The notes under the pieces are model-generated. The model was given only the letters and a program-made list of their open reading frames with translations, did not search any database and had not been told where the DNA came from. A DNA stretch of 64,000 nucleotides, from the NCBI RefSeq assembly GCF_000027005.1, contig NC_012964.1, positions 2,330,164-2,394,163 on the forward strand. The letters run 5' to 3'. Of the stretch, positions 48,755-58,589 are shown piece by piece (the first letter of the stretch is position 1; the number at the start of each line of letters is the position of its first letter). This stretch comes from Komagataella phaffii GS115. Lineage: Eukaryota; Ascomycota; Pichiomycetes; Pichiales; Pichiaceae. The translations under genes and the position numbers were made by a program.

Positions 48755-50799
48755 TCTCTAAGAGTTACAGCGAGATGCGATAAGTAAAGGATGCGCCGAT
48801 GTTTTAATACTATTTGCGAGGAATTACCAATAAAGCATGTACAGCATCTCTATGTCAATTTCAAATTATTAGCGCTGCAGACTAGTGCATTGAAACGCAG
48901 TAGAACCTTCTTGGCGTTTTCGTTTCCTACCTATTATAGTGAATTAAGCCGACAAAAACAAGATCACGTGAACGACTTGGTGACTGGCTCTAACCGGTCA
49001 ACATTATTGAAACCACCTGCTACTCATGCGATAAAATATGTGGGGTGACAATTTTCTTCGTATCATCCAAACGCATTCAAAAATGACAAAGATGAGTTTA
49101 GAAGGCTACCGCGGTTCGTTTCGAAAAGCATCCTATCAAAAGTCCAATATCTTGATTCCCATCTTTTTCAGTTGGCAGCGACGTTCTATTTCACGAACAA
49201 GGAAACGAAGCTCAAAGCTGAACAGTTACATTAGTGCTGCATTTTAGGTAGAGTAAGAAATTATTCCTTATAGTAGAGGTGAACTTCCGAGACGACCACG
49301 ATATTTCAAGGCCCGAAGCCTCCTAGTGGCTCTCACCTTGGTAGTTAATAGTTTAGGTGCATTATAACAGTTCCAGTCGCTATTTTCGAGTGAAAAGGAC
49401 CCCTTAATTTATTTCTTAAGCGCAAATATGCTGCCTGCATGGCTCTTATTCTTTCTAATCTCGATGGCTGGCTTGCGTGGCTGTCAGACATCGGACCCTA
49501 ATTTAAATTGCTCATTATTTTTCCTGCATCAAAATTTTCTTCAACTTCTTAAATGAATTTTATAGACGTTGAAACGGATTCCAGATTAATTTGATAATTA
49601 ATCTCTTTGGAGCTATTGTGGCTTTTCACTTTTGGGGCCGAAGCACTTTTTTTTTGATCATAGCACATACTAGTTACTGGGAGAAAAAACTAGGTCCCTT
49701 TCTAAGTAATAATTTGTCTCCAGGATTTCATGCCTGTACTTCTCGCTTATACGGTCCCTGCTTCATCACTTGAAGCCGAGGTTGTCATTCGAAGGGTGGT
49801 TTGGTTTGGCAAACATAGTCAATCTATTTTGTCAGTCGGCTGAAATAAACGGCTGGAGCTTCCTAGTGAACTTGTAGAAGCAAAGATGTTTCTCTATGAA
49901 TGCTGTCGATGGAGGAGTTGTTAATATGAGTTACAACCAAAATGGGGCGTACAGTTATTCAGATTAAGACTAGGTAAGTATCGATGCCGTGTGACCATGC
50001 CGCTCTAACTTGGAAATGGTACAGGAGTTAATCGAATTACTTCCCAGCCCAGCCTATACAGTCATCTGTCAAATTCTTAGCTTTTTTTTCCGAGACAGGG
50101 CTGTCCTCAACTCCTTTCGGATAAAGCCAAAGCCTGAATTTTTTTCAGTTGTTGTTCAATCGCATACACTCGTTATTAATGTCAGAAAGCTTTGGAAAAT
50201 GGCAAACAAATCCTTTACGGGCAATGAATCATCACAAGGGAAGAAAAGAATGTGACATTTTGCTGTGCTACTATCACCCTCTAATCATCGTAATACCCTG
50301 TGTTTGTGAAGAATGCAGGATTATTTGGTGTATGATTGCTCACAAAAAGCGATTACCAGTGACAAAGAATAATTCATGTGGTCATATTGTATGGCAAATC
50401 TAAAGACCAAGTTGTTTTATGCCTCAAAACAGATCTTAGGGTTAATTAATGTCTTAATCTAGCAATTGAGGATCGGACCAATTGTAAATCCACTACGATT
50501 GAATATTCTCATGCGAAGAGTTTCGTCGCGGTTCAAATTTGCCTCAGTCATCTGAAATCAGTGTAAATACTGACTGCGGTCTGGTTCTCAGCAATGGTAG
50601 GGTCCTAAGTGATCAACAATACTGGTGGCGTGCAGGGCAGCACAGCTAACTCTTCTTGGAGACCATCTTTTAAGGCTCGTAATTGAAAAAGCCACGATCG
50701 GTCAAAATTTAGACATACACATAGAATATAGAGATAATAATACAACAGCTATAAGAAAGTAATGTCACAGTTGAACCACAACGGCCGATAGTATCGTGG
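48755..50799. other. Subtelomeric spacer with no intact gene
   Basis: About 2 kb. The only feature worth noting is a short ATG frame with a signal-peptide-like start at 49428, listed separately. Other frames (for example 50010-50255) are short and without recognisable composition. Confidence 0.5.
49428..49556 (+). pseudogene. Short frame with a secretion-signal-like start, possible adhesin N-terminal relic
   Basis: An ATG opens 42 residues beginning MLPAWLLFFLISMAGLRG, a plausible signal peptide, then a Cys-containing segment before a stop. GPI adhesins of this yeast begin with a signal peptide and early cysteines, and a GLEYA relic lies about 4 kb to the right, but the link is inference. 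Confidence 0.25.
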
Positions 50800-51979
50800 C
50801 TACCAGAAAAGTTCAGAGATAATTTGATCATTCAATTGGAGCGGAACGCATCCGGACACCCTGGAGGAAAGCATCGTAATACACAGTACTCAAAGGTGGC
50901 GCCCTGCAGTTTTATGAACGGTTTGAGAAGCCTCGTGAAGTTGGTCCGTGTCATTGGTCCGTGTCATTGGTTTAACCGAATCAAGTCTTCAAGTTCTTCG
51001 CGAGCCAGTAGATTTTGAAAGAATCCAAGAATATTTAAGGGGCGATCATCATGATCGAGGGTAGGTGAAAAGTCATTGGAAGACGGTGAAATACTTGCTG
51101 TCAACCTTTCGTCGACAACTGCTGACAGGAGACTGAAACAGGCCAGAACTCATATAGCCCTCTTACACAACTCCTTCTTTTTTATGCTCTCGAAGGAATT
51201 GTCAAATACATGACCACTTGGCAAATAATGTGAATCTCACAAAAGACGGAGTCGATATAAGTTTTGAATAAAAAGATCCAACGCATGGCGATTTGCTGGT
51301 TGCTGCTGACGGTGGCTATTTCAGAACAAGGCTTCAATTCACAGGAGACACCGTCCAATACAAGGGAGCGGCGGCTTATGGGAACGTGTTCTCCATAGGG
51401 CTGAACAAGGATATGCCAAACCTCCCAAACGATACATCCGCGGGTCAAGTACGGAGAAATTATGTTTCTTTCTCTCCATTAGGGCTGAATCGGTATTGAT
51501 TCGTCGCACTTGCTTTTGATCCCGAGGATGTGGCAAAGAAATTTAGTTGGAATACTGGAGAGTTGGGGCCGTGAGTACCTTAGAATGCACTTTGCTGGTT
51601 GGGATCCTGTTATTGATATGGTGTTAAGGACGATGCCGGATATCATTTCTTTCCTCTGGAGACCGCACCCTGTTGAAGGATTTGACAATCGAAGATCTCT
51701 TGCGTCTGCCGGGTTGCAGCGCATCCAACATCAGAAGCATTTCGTGCTGGAGCACGGTTTGGATTTGAAGATGTTTGAGCTCTCTATCGATCTCTTCAGG
51801 AGACAGTCAGTGATGCCTACGTCGATACTGGCCTTCCTGCGGCTTGCGACTTACATCGGGCTCTCTTCTTATTCAATGAATCAAGGCGTCATTTTTTGGC
51901 TAGAGTAGAAAAACAGTTGGGCTCTGATGCAGATACTCATATGAGATATATTAGTGCAGCAGGAAATGACAAGGACTGA
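50800..51979 (+). pseudogene. Decayed FAD-dependent (class A) monooxygenase
   Basis: The relic is spread over several frames with stops. In order: LERNASGHPGG near 50835 resembles the ERD segment at the end of the first Rossmann fold; another frame about 50880-50940 gives a protein-like stretch ending FEKPREVGP; TFRRQLL near 51105 resembles the RRQL segment; DLLVAADGGYFRTRL at 51287-51331 is the DG motif of FAD monooxygenases; and further right AGARFGFEDV follows AAHPT near 51720-51775, which is the GD(A/x)AH...G segment. It resembles salicylate-hydroxylase/TetX-like flavoproteins. It carries frame changes, at least two in-frame stops and a 13-bp duplication, so it is not functional as read. 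Confidence 0.75.
50941..50966 (+). repeat. 13-bp tandem duplication in the monooxygenase relic
   Basis: Two exact copies of TTGGTCCGTGTCA lie in tandem, followed by a third partial copy (TTGG). Thirteen is not a multiple of three, so it shifts the frame. Confidence 0.9.
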
Positions 51980-53323
51980 TAGGCAAGATTCCGTTAAGTA
52001 GAATCCTCTTTCGAGTGAATTTCAGAAAATAATCTGAAAGCAGGTTTTTAAAGGGTTGTTGATCAGCAAGGTCCATTTTTGAGAACAGCATACATTGACT
52101 AGATGCCGTCTATTTCAGTCTATTTGTTGCTGAGCTCGGAGAATCATATTGAAGACAGTTTTGTATCTGTAAAAGGACCCATTTCCAGTTTTCCATAAAC
52201 GAAAAAGATCACATTCTTTATGCTGTTTTGAAACATCTATCTAGTAAGGAAAAATAAAGTGCACCATTACAAGTTAATTTTATGGAATCCACATTTCTTA
52301 GGATTGTAAACATCTCTTTTTTGGAGCTTCCGGTCTGCGGATAGTTTCTCTGGTCAAAAACAACATTGACCACGTTGATCAGCTGATAGCAAAGTGTTGG
52401 GATGAGTTTGCTGGGACTCAGCTGTGAAGCTGCTTTGATAAGCCTTACACTCGAGACTACAAGTCTCTCGTTTAGCTCTCATCAAAAGTTTCATATAACT
52501 TGTCATGGTGGCCAATGTTAGATAGTAGTGTACTCTACGTTACAGTACTGGAGAATTACCCATTTCACAAGATGCGCTTTTCACTTCTCGATGAAATGGT
52601 CTTAAACATGCCTACCGTGAAGCTACTGGTAATATAGTAGCCCTTTTGTTTTGGGATATTGGAGTGGTTCAGGGGTACGGTGAATATTAGCAATGTGCCG
52701 ACATATACAGCGAAGGCCTAACTAATTCATGTTTCAGTTGCAATCCTACATTTTACGCGGTGGTAGACAAGCAATTGATGATTACTGAAACACAAGATAT
52801 TCTCAGCAGCATTCATCGTTTGCAGCCCGTTGTGGTCACTTTAACTAGTCTGGCTACAGTAAGCATTGGTTTGTATTCAATGCCACCACGATCTCACAGG
52901 CATTTCTATTACCGATCAATATCAATTAGTGAAAACTGTTGAATTGTCACTTACTGGTGAAACCTCTATCTCGATCGAGTCATTCACCACCCACCCATCG
53001 ATGTCGGGAATGAAATTACTATCAACGACGATACGTCAGAGACTGGCACTACTTCTAATATTAAGTCAACACTATTTATTACTTCTAGGGCTCAACAATG
53101 GGGCTTCTTCCTTTTACGACTTCAATGTTGCAATTTTCCATTCTCCTGTGGATAGTCACCCACTTGTGAATGAAATCAAATTTTCTGTATTATGGCTACA
53201 AAAACCTGGGAAAATTGACAACTGCGACTGGTGCCAGTGAGATTAAGTTTGACAGTCATTTGAACTGACCTGATTATTATATTCAAAGATTGCTTTCAGT
53301 AATATTGGATCTCACGCGTTGAT
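51980..53323. other. Spacer between the monooxygenase and adhesin relics
   Basis: About 1.3 kb without an intact gene. From about 52740 the plus strand has short protein-like frames (for example a Val/Thr-rich stretch near 52830) that may belong to the upstream part of the adhesin relic, but stops are frequent. Confidence 0.4.
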
Positions 53324-53636
53324 GCAACCATAGAGTATGTTGAGTTTTCCTGAGTTCCAGAAGACGAAGAGTATACGTTGTCGTTCAGGAACGTTGACAA
53401 CAATTGAATTTTTTTTGTGCGGTGCTACTGCTGCCGATAATTCTTTGCAAAAGTGTGAGGTACAATTTTTAGAAACTGAGACAATCTCCGACAATGTCTT
53501 GTTATTCAACAATACTAGAGACTTGGGGTCGAATGTAAGGAATGCACAATACCTCTGCGCAGAAAGCTATTACCCCTTACGAGTTGTGCTTTCTTCAGTA
53601 TTGCACAACACTTTGTGGATTTTTAGATCAAGCTAA
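53324..53636 (+). pseudogene. Decayed GLEYA-type lectin domain of a flocculin/adhesin
   Basis: One frame from 53324 reads VPEDEEYTLSFRNVDNN after a short segment with a stop; this matches the start of a GLEYA sugar-binding domain (the tYtFs..nvDd motif). After a T-rich stretch the reading moves to another frame, which reads FFLCGATAADNS and later AESYYPLRVVLSS, matching the domain's YYPlRi motif. The domain is therefore present in outline but split across frames with an in-frame stop. Komagataella carries many subtelomeric GLEYA adhesins, so a relic here is plausible. The boundary of the whole former gene is unclear and could run about 52740-54030. Confidence 0.6.
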
Positions 53637-54889
53637 CTGATTGTATTTTGTTGACTCAGTACCAGGTTGGCCAACGTGAAAGCTCAACATCTACATGCCA
53701 TCTATTTTTAGGTCCCAGAAACCGAAAGAATCCTTTTTCGTGTCTAGAAACAAATAACGCTCAGAAACAACCAAAATCCAAGTTCACGAGTTTACTTGAC
53801 TTTAGATCTTTTGATGATAACAAGAAGAAGACTTCTGTTGTATGTCTATCTTCAGCGGGTTCAAAATTTCAACTTTTACCTGTTGATCCCTGGTTTATTT
53901 ATCTCCCCGTTCCTTGTACACCACATGGAATTCAACCAGTATAAGCTACACATATTTTTGTCAGAGTCAGTAACCAGCATTGTGGCAAGGAAACTTGATC
54001 TCTCAATGTCGATGCGGCAAGCGCGATAGTGATCGGTGTTAACCATCTGCCGTAATTCACGCCAGAATGCAGCCTACTTGTATACTGTGAGTATATGGTC
54101 CAAAATGGCAACCCGCTGTCGATAAAAACTTGCCTACGAGATTTTTAGCAATCTTATAGTTTTTTTTGAGCCTTTATCGGCATCCAAACTTTTGATTTAT
54201 CCTGATCCTTCAAGAGTCGTTTTTCAAAATAAAATCAGAGGAATAATAGAATTGTTCTTCATCAATGCAGCTGCGTCCACTTTCTATCAATTTCCCTTTA
54301 ACGGATTATCAGTTGGACATTGAAATTCACAATACTGGACATGGATCTTATTTCTTTTTCGTGACAATCAAGTTTAGTCGCAAATAATTTATTTTACCGA
54401 TGAAAAAATTTTCCTTTCGATTCCAACCTGAATTGAACAGGCAATTTTGTCAGGAGTCACCTCTTAGTCACTAGACACTGCTAGTTGCAGATGAATTCGA
54501 ATCTATTTTTTTCAAGGTCAAAATCTACAGAAATGAGAATCAGACTGCAATTTGGATTTCACATTAAATAAGAGGACAATTTTTCTCTACTTTGTTGTTT
54601 AATTCCGCACATCAAATCTTGCATATCTTCTGTACAGCTCTTAAAATCGCGCTTATAACCACATTGTGATTGGATTGTTGTCCTCGACAGTGACCATGCC
54701 TGCGAACATCTGAAATTTCTTAATTTTTCTCATATAATTAGAATATTTCTGCAATCCCTTTTTGCTGACTGTTGACACAACATTATGAAATAATTACCCT
54801 ATCAAGAATTGATAGTATCTTTCATACCTGGAAGTTTACCATCTCATCTTATTCGGAAGAAAAGTGCAAATAAGGCAATTTTGACCAAT
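53637..54889. other. Region between the adhesin relic and the CorA gene
   Basis: About 1.25 kb without an intact gene. The left 400 bases may be the continuation of the adhesin relic; the right part is AT-rich and should contain the promoter of the CorA-type gene. Confidence 0.4.
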
Positions 54890-57070
54890 ATGTCCCCTAT
54901 CAATGATGATCGCTCCCGTTATTTACTATCCCCAGCGATTCATCACACTTCATCGCATGGCAGTATTGCCAATAGATCTGGCATGCTCGACAATGAAGAG
55001 TTGCACGATCGCAGTCACCAGAGCTTGCCTTTACCCATTCGAAGAGAAAGCATCTCTCCGTTTTTGAAGTTCACTGATCAGGAGATACCTTCTGTCAGTG
55101 AGCTAAGATTTCCCCCACCTCCAGCAATAACTTCTCAAAATACTTCAAAGTTTGTAGAATCCGTAGATCTACGTGATAGATTGCACCACAGTGAAGATTC
55201 CATTGCCAGCCCCTCTGTGGCTTTGTCCAATAATAGTTCAAGCAAAAAGCAGAAACAACCTGGCTTTATCCGGAGTAGTCGCTCGAAATCCATTTTTGAG
55301 CAGTTTGAGTTATTAAGCAATACAAATGTTCAGAAATCTCTCAATCCTGGAGGAGAAAATTTAGTGACTACAAAGACTCGGCCCTCAATCTCAGGCATTG
55401 ATATGAATTTCCTGGCAAAACAGCCTTCAAGAACCTCTATCAAATCCACAGCTGGAACTTCTTTTCAACAAGAAACGAAAGAGAAGCAGAATTCTAGCAA
55501 TGATAGTGATGTTGGTTGTCATGCATCCAATTCGTCGAAGGAAACAAAGGAGGATGTTTGTTTTCCCATGGCCGTAGAGAATGTAAGGGTTCAAGGAATT
55601 AACTTCATGGAGTTGGAAACTTTTATTCAAGAAGAGGGATTGGAGAAAAAATCTTTGATGAAGCGAGAAGAAGCGTTTGAAAACTTCGATTCTGGCATAG
55701 CTAAAGGTTTCAGCTTTGGCAACAGCAAGCCAAGCTCTGCAACCTTAAAGTATGTACCAAAGGACATTACTCAAAACACAACTGCAGACAATCTGGTGCC
55801 TTGTTTCCAGTCTCAGGGCCTTGGTGATGTCTATCTTCGAGAGAAATCTAATGATTCTTCTCACAAAGAAGAAAGTTCCAATGAGGATGATGACAATAAT
55901 GGTGTGACCTTTCAAAGCCAGAAAAGAAACACTGAGGCAGCTTCCGTATTGCCTGACAGGTATAGTTTTTATTCGTCTGACAATAATGAAACTGTTCATG
56001 CTCCAGATATATCTTCACTAGTCAATGAAGGTCAGAAGATTGAAGACCTTTTCGGTACTGAAGCCACTTGGTGGCTTGATTGCATTTGTCCAACAGACAA
56101 TGAGATGAAAGTTTTAGCCAAAGCCTTTGGAATCCACCCTTTAACTGCCGAAGATATTCGTATGCAAGAACGACGTGAGAAAGTAGAACTTTTCAAGAAT
56201 TATTACTTTGTCTGTTTCCACTCTTTTGAAACAGACCCCGAGAGTGAGGACTTACTGGAGCCGATTAATGTTTATATGATTGTTTTCCGTGGAGGAATTT
56301 TATCGTTCCATTTTGCTCCTATCAATCACCCCGCAAATGTCAGGAGACGGGTAAGACAACTAAGAGATTATGTCAGTCTGTCTGCTGATTGGTTATGTTA
56401 CGCAATGATTGATGATATTACTGATGGATTTGCTCCAGTAATTCAAGCCACGGAGCGTGAAGCAGATGCATTTGAAGAGTCCGTATTCGTCGCAAGAGAT
56501 CAGGAATTTGGTATCATGTTACAGCGTATAGGTGAATCGAGAAGGAAAGTGATGACTTTAATGCGACTGCTTTCAGGCAAAACAGAAGTGATCAAAATTC
56601 TTGCAAAAAGATGCAAAGACGGGGCAAACGGCACTTGGACCTCCAACGTGTCGTTACAGCAGAATATTGCACCTAGAGCAGATATTGCGTTATATTTGAG
56701 TGACATCTCGGATCATATTATTACCATGTTTCAAAGTTTATTGAGCTATGAAAAGATTTTTAGTCGAAGTTATTCCAACTACCTTGCGCAACTGCAAGTC
56801 GAATCTTTTTACTCCAATCTCAAAATTACCGAGATTCTTTCTAAAATTACGTTGCTGGGAACCATATTTTTTCCTATGAGCATGATTACAGGCTTGTTTG
56901 GTATGAATGCTACAGTTCCTGGCCAAGATGCTGGGTCTTTGACTTGGTGGTTTGGAATTTTGGGATGTATTCTAGCAGTAGTTTTTGCATTTGGTTTTTT
57001 GGGAACCTACTGGATGAATCGTTCACTAGGGCCCAATAAGATGCTGACTCCTGTTTGTGGTGAAAGATGA
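54890..57070 (+). CDS. CorA-type magnesium transporter (Alr1/Alr2/Mnr2 family)
   Basis: The protein is 726 residues from ATG 54890; the frame extends 27 codons to a TTG. A long disordered, Ser-rich N-terminus (about 370 residues) precedes the CorA cytosolic domain, which opens EATWWLDCICPTDNEMKVL, followed by AFGIHPLTAEDI and REKVELFKNYYFVCFHSFE. Two C-terminal transmembrane helices surround the GMN selectivity motif at residues 671-673 (LFGMNATVPG). Alr1 and Alr2 act at the plasma membrane for Mg uptake and Mnr2 at the vacuole; the sequence alone does not separate them. It is shorter than yeast Alr1 (859) mainly in the N-terminus. The Mg pore motif is intact, so the gene looks functional despite its subtelomeric position. 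Confidence 0.85.
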   Translation: MSPINDDRSRYLLSPAIHHTSSHGSIANRSGMLDNEELHDRSHQSLPLPIRRESISPFLKFTDQEIPSVSELRFPPPPAITSQNTSKFVESVDLRDRLHHSEDSIASPSVALSNNSSSKKQKQPGFIRSSRSKSIFEQFELLSNTNVQKSLNPGGENLVTTKTRPSISGIDMNFLAKQPSRTSIKSTAGTSFQQETKEKQNSSNDSDVGCHASNSSKETKEDVCFPMAVENVRVQGINFMELETFIQEEGLEKKSLMKREEAFENFDSGIAKGFSFGNSKPSSATLKYVPKDITQNTTADNLVPCFQSQGLGDVYLREKSNDSSHKEESSNEDDDNNGVTFQSQKRNTEAASVLPDRYSFYSSDNNETVHAPDISSLVNEGQKIEDLFGTEATWWLDCICPTDNEMKVLAKAFGIHPLTAEDIRMQERREKVELFKNYYFVCFHSFETDPESEDLLEPINVYMIVFRGGILSFHFAPINHPANVRRRVRQLRDYVSLSADWLCYAMIDDITDGFAPVIQATEREADAFEESVFVARDQEFGIMLQRIGESRRKVMTLMRLLSGKTEVIKILAKRCKDGANGTWTSNVSLQQNIAPRADIALYLSDISDHIITMFQSLLSYEKIFSRSYSNYLAQLQVESFYSNLKITEILSKITLLGTIFFPMSMITGLFGMNATVPGQDAGSLTWWFGILGCILAVVFAFGFLGTYWMNRSLGPNKMLTPVCGER

Positions 57071-58589
57071 GTTGAAAGTTTAGAGAGACTGATGAAACAA
57101 TATTTTCGAGAAAGCAAGGCCTATATTAAGTCTCTCTAAGGTTAAGAAATACGATTAATAATTCGTATTGGATCATTATTAGGCAATGTCACCAGATTAT
57201 CGTATGCTTTTATACACAGAAGATGGGCGCAGACATCTTGGATCCATTGGAAAAAAGAGATGCACGTTTGATAGTCTTTGGGTTCTAGCAGACATCACAA
57301 CACGCCCTCCCAAGACCACCTCCACCGTGAAAGACGCATTGGCAGGCAAAGGCCTAAACATAATTTTGTTGGATGCTGAATTCTCCTGCAAAAAAAAAAG
57401 ATCTCATAATTCTACACTCTTGTCAGTTTCACAGTTATTGCGTATCCAGTTTTGAAACTTAATGGTACAAAATAGTAGAGCTTTTACATCTCACGACAAC
57501 AAGTCGAGTTGTCCTTCTATATGGCTAGATCAGGCTCACTACTATCCAGCGTTCTGCTTGGAGGAGGATCGGTTTGTAAGGCAGTTGTTCTTGCACGGCC
57601 GGCCGTAACAAGGGGTTCAATTTTAACTTTTAGGAGTTTCTCAATGCTCGGCATCCTCAGATTTGCCCGCCGGTTGGCTCACAAAGAGGGGGGTTCGTGG
57701 ACAAAACTCGTTTCTCGAAGAACAACCCGGGATAACCCAAATCCTAGACGGGGACCACCCGATTTGAGCCGTTCAGTCCCTGAACGTAGTTTTGAAACTC
57801 CAACATACTACAATGTGTTTCAATAAATATAAATACCATGTTGATCAAATAAATTTAAAATTATTTGGCTCACGTCTAAATGACGTGAAAATTCTTTAAC
57901 ATCAAGTGCAGTTCTATTTTTAGTGCGATGAAATGGACTTTTACCCCAGGTTATCAATAGTTGTGTAGGAGTCCGAGTTTGACGCTGACGTAACAAATAA
58001 TGCCGAGCCTAGGGTTACGTAGACTGTGAAAATTTCAAACCGCAAGAAATGGGGTGAGGGTGCAATCAGTCCAATTTCTAAGCTGCTAGTTTTGAAGAAT
58101 GTTTTGGAATTCCAATAAAAGTGGATAGGAAAACAAAGCGGGCTCAGCTAAATATTGCATTATTCTTGCAAAACTTTCTGTTTTCGACTACTTATGTTTC
58201 TGGAAACCTCATGATGATCTGCTACTCAAATTAGACTATTGCAAGCATGTTCTAGATCTTGCCTCAAGTCTTTTATCAAGTTGGTTTGCGCCCGGAATCG
58301 GAAACTATGTAATAGAATATCTTGGCCTGTCTTTGTTTAGCATGTTCTGACTTGATTTAGAAAGGTTGATTAAAGAAACCTTTGCCGTTTTTACTTTATG
58401 CTCGATACGTAAAAGGAATTTTGGTCATTTATGGGACCTTGAATACAACTAGTCTTTTGAATTTGAAAGGAAATCAGGAGCATTCAAGAATAGATACAAA
58501 AGGACCATCTGCTGCTCTTCCCTATCTTCAACTTGTTTGTCTACATCAATGTTTTGTACTTGAATCTAGTCGCTATTTGTAAACACAAG
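57071..58589. other. Spacer between the CorA and Medusa-like genes
   Basis: About 1.5 kb. ATG frames of 89 residues (57186-57455) and about 101 residues (57521-57826) are open but I recognise nothing in them; the second lies in a locally GC-rich patch and has an Arg-rich composition. A 439-base interval bounded by TGTTGGA and TCCAACA (57367-57805) is described in the findings. Confidence 0.4.
57521..57826 (+). CDS. Uncertain small ORF in a GC-rich patch
   Basis: 101 residues from ATG 57521, rich in Arg, Ser and Leu, with few acidic residues in the first 60. No known family is recognised. It could be a non-coding stretch that happens to be open. Confidence 0.15.
   Translation: MARSGSLLSSVLLGGGSVCKAVVLARPAVTRGSILTFRSFSMLGILRFARRLAHKEGGSWTKLVSRRTTRDNPNPRRGPPDLSRSVPERSFETPTYYNVFQ

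Noticed and set aside
57370..57383. TGGATGC followed by TGAATTC as a telomere-like pair
   Set aside because: A single exact heptad is expected several times by chance in 64 kb on two strands, and the second unit diverges.
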